Shown here: positions 29,350 through 41,587 of the stretch, piece by piece
Position numbering within the stretch: the stretch's first letter is position 1
Layout: each line of letters starts with the position of its first letter
Assembly: GCF_004352825.1 (NCBI RefSeq)
Contig: NZ_SJRW01000001.1
Location: 930,001-994,000 of the forward strand
Length of the DNA: 64,000 bases
Reading direction: 5' to 3'
Source of the DNA: Luteimonas arsenica
Lineage (GTDB): Bacteria > Pseudomonadota > Gammaproteobacteria > Xanthomonadales > Xanthomonadaceae
Notes under the pieces: model-generated
The model's database searches: none
Told to the model about the DNA's origin: nothing
The model's input: the letters and a program-made list of their open reading frames with translations, nothing else
Program-made: the position numbers and the translations under genes

Positions 29350-31041
29350 ATGACCATGCTCGATACGCTGGCCAGCGTCCGCGACCTCGGCCGGCTGCAG
29401 GAGATCGCCAGCGTCTTCGTGCGCCACGGTTTCGGCGACCTGGTGCGGCGCAGCGGCATGGCCGGGGTGCTCGAGCGCGCCGGGCGCCTGCTGCACTGGG
29501 AGCACGTCGAGGAGCGGCTGGAGCTGCAGCCGCCAGCCCGTCTGCGCCGCGCGCTGCAGGAACTGGGACCGACCTTCGTCAAGCTCGGCCAGGTGCTGGC
29601 CACGCGCGTCGACCTGCTGCCGCCGGAGTGGATCGCCGAGCTTGGGCAGCTGCAGAACGCGGTGCCGCCGCTGCCGTGGGAGGAGGTGCGGCCGCAACTG
29701 GTCGAGGACCTGGGCGCCGAGCCGGAGGCCGTGTTCGCGAGGCTGGAGACGGTGGCGGTCGCGGCCGCATCGCTGGCGCAGGCGCATCGCGCCTGGCTGC
29801 ACGACGGCACGGCGGTGATCCTGAAGGTGCGCCGCCCGGGCATCGTCGAGGTGGTCGAGGCCGACCTCCGGCTGATGGCCCGGCTGGCGGAGGCGGTGGA
29901 ATCGAAGCTGCCCGACCTGCGCCGCTATCGTCTGGTCGAAGTCGTGAGGCAGTTCCGCACGTCCCTGCGACGCGAGCTCGACTTTGCGGCGGAGTGCCGG
30001 AGCGCCGAACGCATCGCCGCGAACTTCGCCGACGACGAAGGCGTGGTGGTGCCGCGGGTGCACTGGGCGTGGACTTCGGAGCGGCTCAACGTCCAGGACT
30101 TCATCGACGGCATCCCCGCCGGCAACCTGCCCGCGGTGGACGCCGCCGGGCTGGATCGCGCGGAGCTCGCGCGCGCCGGCACCGGCATCGTGCTCAAGAT
30201 GCTGCTCGAGGACGGCCTGTTCCACGCAGATCCGCACCCCGGGAACCTCTTCTTCCTGCGCGACGGCCGGATCGCGATCATCGACTTCGGCATGGTCGGC
30301 CACCTCGGCGAGCGCCGCCGGCTGGAAATCGCGCGCCTGCTGCACGGCATGGTGGTGCAGGACGCCGAGGCCGTGGCCGACATCCTGCTGGACTGGAGCA
30401 TCGGCGGCGAGGTCGACGAGGAGCGGCTGGAGTCCGACACCGAGACGCTGGTCGACCGCTACCGCGGCGTGCCGTTGAAGGACCTGCGCATGGGCACGAT
30501 GCTGTCCGATGCCGCGGGCCTGCTGCGTGCCCATGGCCTGGTGCTGCCGCCGGATCTGGCGCTGGTGATCAAGGCCTTCCTGACCCTGGAGGGCTTCGGC
30601 CGCCAGCTGGATCCGGACTTCGACATGGCCAGCGAGGCGCGGCCGTGGCTGGAGCGGGTGATGCTGCGGCGGTTCGCGCCCTCGGTGCTGGCGCGGCGCG
30701 GGCGCCGTGGCCTGGCGGGCATGCTGGAGCTCGGCGCCGAGCTGCCGCGCGACCTGCGCAGGCTGCTGCGCGCCGCGCGCGGCGGCCGCCTCGGGGCGCG
30801 CATCGACATCCCCACGCTGCAGGCCTTCGGCGACCAGGTCGACCGCGCGGCCAGCCGCCTGACCATGGGCGTGATCACTGCGGCGCTGATCATCGGCTCG
30901 TCGATCGTGATGAACAGCGTCGGCGGCGGGGGCAGCGGCAACGGCTGGCTGATGGCGCTGGGGGTGCTGGGCTTCGTCGGCGCGGCGGCGGCGGGGGTGT
31001 GGATCCTGTATTCGATCTGGAAGGGCGCGCACAGGCGTTGA
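29350..31041 (+). CDS. ABC1/UbiB-family atypical kinase
   Basis: A 563-residue membrane-anchored protein kinase-like protein. It has the KxGQ motif in GPTFVKLGQVLATR (about residue 80), the A-rich loop VAAASLAQAHRA, the catalytic HADPHPGN, and DFG in IIDFGMVGHLG. Two C-terminal membrane helices (TMGVITAALIIGSS and LMALGVLGFVGAAAAG) anchor it. UbiB supports coenzyme Q synthesis as an ATPase. The real ubiB usually lies with ubiE/ubiJ, so this is likely a paralogue. It begins 13 bp after pncC and ends 10 bp before the LexA box, so the three may be linked. Confidence 0.88.
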   Translation: MTMLDTLASVRDLGRLQEIASVFVRHGFGDLVRRSGMAGVLERAGRLLHWEHVEERLELQPPARLRRALQELGPTFVKLGQVLATRVDLLPPEWIAELGQLQNAVPPLPWEEVRPQLVEDLGAEPEAVFARLETVAVAAASLAQAHRAWLHDGTAVILKVRRPGIVEVVEADLRLMARLAEAVESKLPDLRRYRLVEVVRQFRTSLRRELDFAAECRSAERIAANFADDEGVVVPRVHWAWTSERLNVQDFIDGIPAGNLPAVDAAGLDRAELARAGTGIVLKMLLEDGLFHADPHPGNLFFLRDGRIAIIDFGMVGHLGERRRLEIARLLHGMVVQDAEAVADILLDWSIGGEVDEERLESDTETLVDRYRGVPLKDLRMGTMLSDAAGLLRAHGLVLPPDLALVIKAFLTLEGFGRQLDPDFDMASEARPWLERVMLRRFAPSVLARRGRRGLAGMLELGAELPRDLRRLLRAARGGRLGARIDIPTLQAFGDQVDRAASRLTMGVITAALIIGSSIVMNSVGGGGSGNGWLMALGVLGFVGAAAAGVWILYSIWKGAHRR

Positions 31042-31051
31042 TTCCGGTGCC

Positions 31052-31074
31052 GGTTAGTAGTATTACTACTAACC
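31052..31074 (+). promoter_or_regulatory. LexA operator (SOS box) directly before lexA
   Basis: A 23-bp palindrome GGTTAGTAGTA-T-TACTACTAACC with 11-bp perfect arms. It fits the xanthomonad LexA motif (TTAGTAGTA...TACTACTAA), not the E. coli CTGT-N8-ACAG. Its last base touches the lexA ATG. Confidence 0.93.
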
Positions 31075-31776
31075 ATGGAGCTCACCGACACCCAGCAGGC
31101 CATCCTCGCCCTGATCGCCGAGCGCATCGCGGAGGAGGGCATGCCGCCCTCGCAGGCCGAGATCGCCCGCGCCTTCGGATTCAGCAGCGTCCGCGCCGCG
31201 CAGTACCACCTGGAGGCCCTTGAGGCCGCCGGTGCCATCGAGCGCGTGCCGGGGCGGGCCCGTGGCATCCGCGTCCTGCGCGCGCCGGAGCCGCCGCAGG
31301 CGGCCCTCGGGTTCGACGATGCGGCGATCGCGGGGGGCATGCCTGCAGGCTCAGCGGCCGCCGCGAACGCCGCCGACGTCCTCGAGCTTCCGGTCCTTGG
31401 CCAGGTCGCCGCCGGTCTTCCCATCGGCGCCCACGCCCCTGACGGCATGCCCGGCAGTGACCAGATGGTGCTGATGGACCGCGCCTTCTTTTCGCCGGCG
31501 CCGGACTACCTGCTGCGCGTGCGCGGCGACTCCATGCGCGACGAAGGCATCTTCGACGGCGACCTGATCGGCGTGCACCGCACCGCCGACGCGCGCTCGG
31601 GCCAGATCGTCATCGCCCGCATCGACGACGAAATCACGGTCAAGCTGCTGAAGGTCGGCAAGGACCGCATCCGCCTGCTGCCACGCAATCCCGACTACGC
31701 ACCGATCGAGGTTCTGCCGGACCAGGACTTCGCTATCGAGGGGCTGTACTGCGGTCTGGTGAGGCCCAACCGGTGA
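31075..31776 (+). CDS. lexA: SOS repressor LexA
   Basis: Winged-helix repressor that self-cleaves on RecA filaments. The N-terminal DNA-binding part has [21 protein letters not shown]. The cleavage site is in [11 protein letters not shown] (Ala-Gly), the catalytic Ser in [12 protein letters not shown] and the Lys in [11 protein letters not shown]. It has 233 residues, a bit longer than the roughly 200 of E. coli because of a hinge insertion rich in Ala and Pro. The ATG follows the operator with no space for a Shine-Dalgarno, so the message may be leaderless or start inside the operator. It heads lexA-recA-recX. Confidence 0.96.
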   Translation: MELTDTQQAILALIAERIAEEGMPPSQAEIARAFGFSSVRAAQYHLEALEAAGAIERVPGRARGIRVLRAPEPPQAALGFDDAAIAGGMPAGSAAAANAADVLELPVLGQVAAGLPIGAHAPDGMPGSDQMVLMDRAFFSPAPDYLLRVRGDSMRDEGIFDGDLIGVHRTADARSGQIVIARIDDEITVKLLKVGKDRIRLLPRNPDYAPIEVLPDQDFAIEGLYCGLVRPNR

Positions 31777-31983
31777 GTGTGGCGGGCCGCACCGGTCCTG
31801 CCTTCGCCGCGACCGGCGGGCAAGGGATTCCCTCACCGTTGCCCGCGGCGTCGCCCGCTGCCCCGCGCGCGTCCCGAGCCCTAGTTTCAGGTCTGTGCCG
31901 CTGCGTCGCAGCCCCTGCGACCGCTGCCGGACACACTGCAGCCATTCCCGAATCCCGCAATTCCAAGCACTGAGGACACCACG

Positions 31984-33075
<1,092 letters not shown>

Positions 33076-33077
33076 GC

Positions 33078-33635
33078 ATGGGCGGGGCAGGCGGCTTCGG
33101 CCCGCGGCGGCGCATCCGCGGATCCCGTGGAGGTGCCGGCGAGGGCGAGGCTGCCAATGAACGTCGACGCCGGCCGGAACCAACGCCGGCGCAGCGCGCG
33201 ATGGGCCTGTTGGTCCGCCGTGAGCATTCGCGCCGGGAGCTGGCCCGCAAACTGGAAGCCCGGGGGATCGACGGTGAAGAGGCCGAGGCCACTGTCGCGC
33301 GCATGGCCGAGGCGGGCTGGCAGGACGACGAGCGCTTCGCGGCCGGCCTGGCCCGCTCCCGCGCGCTCTCCGGCTACGGCCCGCTGCGCATCCGCGCCGA
33401 GCTGGGCACCCATGGTCTGGGGGAAGACCTCATCCGGGGCGCGTTCGATGCCCTGGCGGAATCCGGCGAGGATGATTGGCGGGCCAGCGCCCGCGGCCTG
33501 GTCGAGCGGCGCTACGGCACCGGTGTGGCCGAAGACCCGGGCCTGCGGCGCAAGGCCGCTGATTTCCTGTTCCGGCGCGGCTTCGACGGCGACACCGTCC
33601 GCGCCGCCACCGCCTTCGACTTCGACGACGCCTGA
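33078..33635 (+). CDS. recX: RecA regulatory protein RecX
   Basis: Caps and restrains RecA filaments. A 185-residue helical-repeat protein with [41 protein letters not shown] and the later RRYG...[11 protein letters not shown] repeats. The N-terminus has an extra 40 residues rich in Gly and Arg that look like a weak extension; an inner start at Met42 (AMGLLVRRE) is possible. Two bases after recA. Confidence 0.93.
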   Translation: MGGAGGFGPRRRIRGSRGGAGEGEAANERRRRPEPTPAQRAMGLLVRREHSRRELARKLEARGIDGEEAEATVARMAEAGWQDDERFAAGLARSRALSGYGPLRIRAELGTHGLGEDLIRGAFDALAESGEDDWRASARGLVERRYGTGVAEDPGLRRKAADFLFRRGFDGDTVRAATAFDFDDA

Positions 33636-33787
33636 AGGGGCTCGACAGGGCGGGCTGGCGGCGCTTCGGGGCACCGCCGCGGCCTGTTAACCTAGCGGGA
33701 CCCGAGCGCCAGCGCCCGGCATCCGTACAGGCCCCGGCCGAGCGGGCGCCGGGGCTTCGCCGCCCCCCACCTTTCCGCAAGCCCCAG

Positions 33788-36445
<2,658 letters not shown>

Positions 36446-36506
36446 ACCCCGGCCTGACCGACGTTACTTTCTGCATACACACGCCGGAGGGGGGGTCGCT
36501 ATCATG

Positions 36507-36522
36507 GTTCACTTGTGTGAAC
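36507..36522 (+). promoter_or_regulatory. Dyad in the csrA promoter region
   Basis: Perfect inverted repeat GTTCAC-TTGT-GTGAAC just downstream of a TATCAT (36500-36505). It could be an operator or an RNA hairpin at the 5' end of the csrA message. The leader further holds a GGAAGGCCGCA...TGCGGACCTCC hairpin. Confidence 0.4.
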
Positions 36523-36595
36523 AATCAGGGAAGGCCGCATTCTGCGGACCTCCCACTACAGACCGGGCAGAGACCCGGCGCATGGAGTTTTCCCA

Positions 36596-36799
36596 ATGTT
36601 GATTCTGACCAGGCGGGTTGGCGAGACGCTCATGATCGGTGATTCCGTGACCGTGACCGTGCTGGGCGTCAAGGGCAACCAGGTGCGCGTGGGTATCACC
36701 GCGCCCAAGGATGTCTCGGTCCACCGCGAAGAGATCTACCAGCGCATCCACCGTGACGATGCCACTCCGGCGGCCGGAACCGAGGGCGACGACGACTGA
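36596..36799 (+). CDS. csrA: Carbon storage regulator CsrA (RsmA)
   Basis: A 67-residue RNA-binding dimer that controls translation of metabolism, motility and virulence messages. [16 protein letters not shown] and [19 protein letters not shown] are family-defining, with the RNA-contact Arg44 in place. The Shine-Dalgarno is GGAG at 36584-36587, 8 nt before the ATG. It also carries the GGA core that CsrA binds, which fits autoregulation. The acidic tail EGDDD is normal for RsmA-type proteins. Confidence 0.97.
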   Translation: MLILTRRVGETLMIGDSVTVTVLGVKGNQVRVGITAPKDVSVHREEIYQRIHRDDATPAAGTEGDDD

Positions 36800-36870
36800 G
36801 GTTTGCCGGTTTCGCATCCAGCCGGTATTCTTACGCCCCTCGACGCCCGCAGGGCCCGAGCGCATTACCC

Positions 36871-36963
36871 GGAGACTTGCCCGAGAGGCCGAAGGGGCTC
36901 CCCTGCTAAGGGAGTATGGGGTCAAAAGCTCCATCGAGGGTTCGAATCCCTCAGTCTCCGCCA
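36871..36963 (+). tRNA. tRNA-Ser (anticodon GCT)
   Basis: A class II tRNA with acceptor GGAGACT paired to AGTCTCC, anticodon loop CTGCTAA (GCT, reads AGC), a long variable arm and encoded CCA at 36961-36963. Confidence 0.96.
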
Positions 36964-37023
36964 GTTCCATCGAGACGATTGACGGAAGTCGCTCGCCTCT
37001 TCATAATTCCGCTTCTGCACGAC

Positions 37024-37100
37024 GCGCCCGTAGCTCAGCTGGATAGAGCACCAGGCTACGAACTTGGGGGTCGGAGGTTCGAATCCTTCCGGGCGCGCCA
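37024..37100 (+). tRNA. tRNA-Arg (anticodon ACG), island attachment site
   Basis: Acceptor GCGCCCG paired to CGGGCGC, D arm GCTC...GAGC, anticodon loop CTACGAA (ACG, read as ICG for CGN), T loop TTCGAATC and encoded CCA. The defence island begins immediately after it. The 3' half is a usual integration target. Confidence 0.96.
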
Positions 37101-37112
37101 TAGAAAAAGCAC

Positions 37113-37146
37113 AAGGGTCAACGGCTTAGCGCTCGTTGGCCCTTTT
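37113..37146 (+). terminator. Terminator after tRNA-Arg
   Basis: An 11-bp stem AAGGGTCAACG/CGTTGGCCCTT (one G-U) with a 10-nt loop, followed by T residues. Confidence 0.8.
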
Positions 37147-37170
37147 GCGTTGTGGGCGCCGCGCATCTTC

Positions 37171-37225
37171 TGTGCCCAGTTTGTGCCCACGCCGTGCCCG
37201 GCCGCTCCCGATTGCGTGCCCAATT
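37171..37225 (+). repeat. Helically phased GTGCCC iterons
   Basis: GTGCCC occurs at 37172, 37183, 37194 and 37216, spacings of 11, 11 and 22 bp. Units are TGTGCCCAGTT, TGTGCCCACGC, CGTGCCCGGCC, a degenerate unit, and CGTGCCCAATT. This fits a set of protein-binding sites on one face of the helix, such as integrase arm-type sites near attL or a repressor array before the island operon. Confidence 0.6.
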
Positions 37226-37331
37226 CACACGGAACGGGTCATTACGCTTGGTGGTCTCGCCACCTGCGACACGGACAAGGCATTATTCCCTGCAGGCGAC
37301 TGCTCTGGCGTCGCCGCGTCAGTTGCGCTGA

Positions 37332-40253
37332 ATGCTGCGCAACGGGAACAGGGGGATGGTGTTGGAAGGAATCGCGGCACCCGGCGCACGGGTACTGATT
37401 CGGGACGAGGAGTGGCTGGTCCGCCGGGTGGATCCGTCCAGCGATGGCGGTGATCTGCTGGTCTGTGACGGCGTGTCCGACCTGGTCCGCGGCCGTAGCG
37501 CGCACTTCCTGACCAAGCTCGAGGAGCGCATCGAGCTGCTGCATCCGGCCCAGACCCACTTGGTCCAGGACGATTCCAGCCACTTCAACGCCTCGATGCT
37601 CTACATCGAAGGTGTCCTGCGCCGCAACCTGCCCAACGATGACCGCATCCGCCTGGGCCACCGCGCGGTCATGAATCTCGTGCCCTATCAGCTGGACCCG
37701 GCGCTGCAGGCGTTGGCCCAGCCGCGCCAGCGCATCCTGATCGCCGATGCCACCGGCCTGGGCAAGACCCTGGAGGCCGGCATCCTCGCCACCGAGCTGA
37801 TCCAGCGCGGCCGCGGCAGCCGCATCCTGGTCATCACCCTCAAGAGCATGCTCACCCAGTTCCAGAAGGAGTTCTGGAGCCGCTTCTCGATCCCGCTGGT
37901 GCGTCTGGATTCGGCTGGACTGGGCTCGGTGCGCAATCGCATCCCCGCCAACCACAACCCGTTCAACCACTACGACCGCGCGATCATTTCGATCGACACG
38001 CTCAAGAACAACCTCGAGTACCGCAACTACCTCGAGAACGCGTGGTGGGACATCATCATCATCGACGAGTGTCACAACGTGGCGGCGCGCGCCAACGAGG
38101 GCGGCCTGTCGCGTCGCGCCCGCCTGGCACGGCTGCTCTCGACAAGGTCCGACACACTGATCCTGCTCTCGGCCACCCCACACGACGGCTCGGCGCGCTC
38201 GTTCGCCTCGCTGATGAGCCTGCTCGATCCAACCGCCATCAGCGACCCGGACGACTACACGCCCGAGGATTTCCGCGACAAGGGCCTGGTGATCCGCCGC
38301 TTCAAGAAGGACATCCGCGACCAGGTCGAAGGCGACTTCCGCGATCGCATCACGGAAGTCATACGCGCCCAGGCCACCCCGGCCGAGGAGGCGGCTTTCC
38401 ATGCCCTGCTGGAGATCCCCTTTACCCAGGGCGGCAAGCGCCAGAGCGGCCGCCAGCACGAGCTTCAGCGCGTGGGTATGCAGAAGGGCCTGTTCTCCAG
38501 CCCCGCGGCGGCCCTGCAGTCCACCCGCAACCGCATCGTCACCCTGCAGGGCAGGGATGCGCCGACCGAAGACGAGCACGACGAAGTCGCGGCCCTGCAG
38601 ACGTTCCAGCAGTCGCTGGCAGCGGTCACTGAGGATCAGTTCGCCAAGTACCAGCGCTTCCTGCGCTTGCTGACCGACCCCGACTACGCCTGGTCGCCGA
38701 AGGACACGAACGATCGCCTCGTCGTGTTCTCCGAGCGCGTTGAAACGATCAACTGGCTGCGCGAGCGCCTGCAGGCCGACCTGAAGCTCAAACCCGACCA
38801 GGTCGACGTGCTGCACGGCGGCCTCAGTGACACCGAACAGCAAGCCCTGGTCGAACGCTTCGGCCGCAGCGAGGATCCCATCCGCGTCCTGCTGTGCTCG
38901 GACGTGGCCTCCGAAGGCCTCAACCTGCACTACTTTTGCCACCGCCTGGTGCACTTCGACCTGCCGTGGTCGCTGATGGTGTTCCAGCAGCGCAATGGCC
39001 GCATCGACCGCTACGGCCAGCAGCAACAACCCCGCATCACCTACCTGCTGACCGAAACAGAGGTCGAGAAGATCCGCGGCGACCTGCGCATCCTCGAAGT
39101 GCTGCAGCAGAAGGACGAGCGTGCCAACCGCGACCTGGGTGACCCCAGCGCCTTCCTCAACCTGCACGACCCGGACCTGGAAGCGCAGGACATCGCCCGC
39201 CGCATGGCAGAAGGCCAAGCCGCGGAACAGGTGGCCCAGGATCTGGAGCAGGAGGCCACACAGGCAACGGAAGGCGAGGGCGACTGGCTGCTGAAGTTCT
39301 TCGACGGCGCCGCCGCCGAAGCCCGCGCCAAGCCCAGCGCCACCGAGCGCATCGCGGCCACGCCGTCCCTGTTTGCCGACGACTTCGCCTTCGCCAAGAC
39401 CGCGCTGGAGGAACTCGGCCGCGTCCGCCCAATCGCCCAGTGGTCGCACGACGAAGTCTCGCGCACGCTCACCCTCACCGCGCCGCTGGACCTGCAGCAG
39501 CGCCTGCGCCAGATCCCGCGTGAAGCCCGCGACGCCGACGACCGCTACGTGCTCTCCGGCCAGCCGCAGCGCGTGGCCGAGGCCATCGAGAAGGCCCGCC
39601 AGGCCAAGCGCGACGAGGAAAGCTGGCCGCGCGTGCACTACCTGTGGGCGCAGCACCCGATCAGCGAGTGGCTGCGCGATCGCGTACTCACCCATTTCGG
39701 CCGCCACACCGCCCCGGTGCTGCGCTCACCAGACTTGGCGCAGGACGAGCGCGCCATTGTGATGATGGGCCTGGTGCCCAACCGCAAGGGCCAATCGCTG
39801 CTGGTCGACTGGCAGGTGGCCGTGATGCGCGGCAAGCAGCCGCCAGTCCTGGAGCCTTTCGACGCCTTCCGCGAACGCGCCGGACTCAACGCCGGCACCT
39901 TGCCCAACCCGGGCAAGGCCTTCGCCCTGGAGCCGCTGCAGGCCGACCTGCAAACCGCTGTGCAACAGATGCAGGCGCACATGCAGCAGCGCCAGCAGGC
40001 CTTCTCCGCCGAAATGAGCGAGCGCCTGCAAGAGACCTTGAGCAACCTCAAGCACCTGCAGGAGCGGCAGATCGAACAGCTCGAACTTCGCCTGGAAAAG
40101 CAGGGTGGCCTGGAGAACCTGCGGCAGGGCAAACGCGACCGCCGCGTCGGCCAGATCCGCCGCGTGTTCGACGAATACGAAACGTGGGTCCGCGACAGCC
40201 TGCAGACCGAACCGCACCCGTACATCCAGGTGCTCGCCGCAGTGGTCGGGTAG
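37332..40253 (+). CDS. SNF2/RapA-type helicase, first gene of DISARM-like operon
   Basis: A 973-residue superfamily 2 ATPase. Walker A ATGLGKTLEAG is near residues 139-149, the DEAD-box variant DECH at 245-248, the SAT motif in LLSATPHDGSA, and the C-terminal helicase lobe ends with RNGRIDRYGQ near 551-562. The N-terminal 100 residues (RVLIRDEEWLVRRV, a small beta domain) and the overall order resemble DrmD of class 1 DISARM and RapA. The last 250 residues are Gln/Leu-rich coiled coil. It likely translocates on DNA for a restriction or defence complex. The start is uncertain: ATG 37332 or ATG 37356. It abuts the DUF6361-like gene. Confidence 0.85.
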   Translation: MLRNGNRGMVLEGIAAPGARVLIRDEEWLVRRVDPSSDGGDLLVCDGVSDLVRGRSAHFLTKLEERIELLHPAQTHLVQDDSSHFNASMLYIEGVLRRNLPNDDRIRLGHRAVMNLVPYQLDPALQALAQPRQRILIADATGLGKTLEAGILATELIQRGRGSRILVITLKSMLTQFQKEFWSRFSIPLVRLDSAGLGSVRNRIPANHNPFNHYDRAIISIDTLKNNLEYRNYLENAWWDIIIIDECHNVAARANEGGLSRRARLARLLSTRSDTLILLSATPHDGSARSFASLMSLLDPTAISDPDDYTPEDFRDKGLVIRRFKKDIRDQVEGDFRDRITEVIRAQATPAEEAAFHALLEIPFTQGGKRQSGRQHELQRVGMQKGLFSSPAAALQSTRNRIVTLQGRDAPTEDEHDEVAALQTFQQSLAAVTEDQFAKYQRFLRLLTDPDYAWSPKDTNDRLVVFSERVETINWLRERLQADLKLKPDQVDVLHGGLSDTEQQALVERFGRSEDPIRVLLCSDVASEGLNLHYFCHRLVHFDLPWSLMVFQQRNGRIDRYGQQQQPRITYLLTETEVEKIRGDLRILEVLQQKDERANRDLGDPSAFLNLHDPDLEAQDIARRMAEGQAAEQVAQDLEQEATQATEGEGDWLLKFFDGAAAEARAKPSATERIAATPSLFADDFAFAKTALEELGRVRPIAQWSHDEVSRTLTLTAPLDLQQRLRQIPREARDADDRYVLSGQPQRVAEAIEKARQAKRDEESWPRVHYLWAQHPISEWLRDRVLTHFGRHTAPVLRSPDLAQDERAIVMMGLVPNRKGQSLLVDWQVAVMRGKQPPVLEPFDAFRERAGLNAGTLPNPGKAFALEPLQADLQTAVQQMQAHMQQRQQAFSAEMSERLQETLSNLKHLQERQIEQLELRLEKQGGLENLRQGKRDRRVGQIRRVFDEYETWVRDSLQTEPHPYIQVLAAVVG

Positions 40254-40261
40254 TGGGCGTC

Positions 40262-41587
40262 ATGTCGACTCCCTTTCCGATCATCTCATCCTGGGATCCG
40301 CGTGCCATGTCCTCGGGAAGCATCGACCCCCTGGGGGCTTTGCGCGCCTACAACGCAATCGCGGGATTCCTTTTTCCCGGTGTGACCACCATCACCACGC
40401 GCGTTCGCTATCTGTCCTGGCTGTGCGCGGGATTGTGTCTTCTCGATGAGGTGGATGGTGCACCTGCTGGAGGCACCGCAGCGCGCAGTCGGCGTCAGCG
40501 ACTCCTGGCATGGGAGCGCTTCCTCGTTCTCGCCACTGGCTATTACGCAGTGTCGAGCGAATTGCCCAACGATGCCCCCGAATGGCGGGGCCTGCGCGGA
40601 ATCAGCTACGTCCGCAATGCCCTGGGACAAGGAGCAACGTCCACGGAGTTTGAATTGCTCAAGAACCAGACGGGCGTGGGAGGCGTGGGCACCTACTGGG
40701 TGACCATGGTGCAGGGCGGCTTGGTCGAGGACATGTCGGCAGAGTTGACTGATCGCGGCACCAAGCTGGCTGAAGAGTTCCTCAAGCGGCTGGGTACTCC
40801 GGTGCGCAACCGGCTGCGCAGGATCCTTGGCGGCGAGGTTCCTGTGTTCTCCAAGAGCGATCTCGTCGGCTGGGGCAAGATCGTTTCGCTCAATACCTCA
40901 TCTGGGTCGGTTGCCGAAGTCCGAGGCTTGCGTGATGCCCTGCTGGAGCCAAGGGCACAACGTCTCCTGTCCCGGACCATCGGCACGGTCAAGATTCCGA
41001 AATCGAACCAGGACACTTTCAAGCGCCTTGAGCGGGCGCTCAGGAAGGAAAAAGACGACACCGCCGCAAGGATGGCGGCAGTCATGGAAATGACTCGCGC
41101 CTTCGAGCGTGTCCATGTTGGCCTGCTCGACCAGTTTGATCGCCTGAGGTCACTCGACTTGCGCGGAACACCGGTGGACCGAAAAGCAGCGGTCAATGCG
41201 CTGGACCTTTCTGGCGGCCTTGCGGAGCGGGGGGGCGAGCTGGATCGTTGCTTGAACACCCTTCCGGACCTGCCAAGGGAAACCGCCACTCCGGTACGCC
41301 AGTTCCTCGCGAACGTGCGCCCGGTGCTGGAAGCCGGAACGAAGGACGCCTTCTTGCAGGCCATCTGCAGCCACCATGATCGTGTACAGGCCGGCAAACT
41401 CGACGCCTCCAGACAGCCAAAGCAAGCCTGGGTTACGCTTCACGATGACCACTTCGTGGTCTCTCCCCGATTTGCGATCGACGGCGTGCCGCAGCCACGC
41501 GAAGCCACCGCCTTCACGCACCCCTACAGGATCGAATCCTTTGCAGGAATGCTGGCCGAAGTCGAGCAGCCGGGAGCGGCTGCATGA
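40262..41587 (+). CDS. DUF6361-like protein of the helicase/PLD operon
   Basis: A 441-residue protein with no catalytic motif I can name. The start SSGSIDPLGALRAYNAIA and RVRYLSWLCAGLCLL recall the DUF6361 family often annotated in defence loci. It may be helical and Arg/Lys-rich in the middle (RRILGGEVPVFSKSDLVGWG). The GTG at 40253, which shares one base with the preceding stop, is an alternative start. Its stop overlaps the PLD gene (ATGA), so it is made together with the nuclease-like protein and probably binds it. Family naming is from memory. Confidence 0.7.
   Translation: MSTPFPIISSWDPRAMSSGSIDPLGALRAYNAIAGFLFPGVTTITTRVRYLSWLCAGLCLLDEVDGAPAGGTAARSRRQRLLAWERFLVLATGYYAVSSELPNDAPEWRGLRGISYVRNALGQGATSTEFELLKNQTGVGGVGTYWVTMVQGGLVEDMSAELTDRGTKLAEEFLKRLGTPVRNRLRRILGGEVPVFSKSDLVGWGKIVSLNTSSGSVAEVRGLRDALLEPRAQRLLSRTIGTVKIPKSNQDTFKRLERALRKEKDDTAARMAAVMEMTRAFERVHVGLLDQFDRLRSLDLRGTPVDRKAAVNALDLSGGLAERGGELDRCLNTLPDLPRETATPVRQFLANVRPVLEAGTKDAFLQAICSHHDRVQAGKLDASRQPKQAWVTLHDDHFVVSPRFAIDGVPQPREATAFTHPYRIESFAGMLAEVEQPGAAA

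Noticed and set aside
31777-31983. LexA box before recA
   Set aside because: The 207-bp gap was read on both strands; no TTAGTA/TACTAA or CTGT-ACAG dyad is present.
36916-37398. 160-codon frame across both tRNA genes and the island edge
   Set aside because: It runs through tRNA-Arg and the terminator and has no domain; not a gene.
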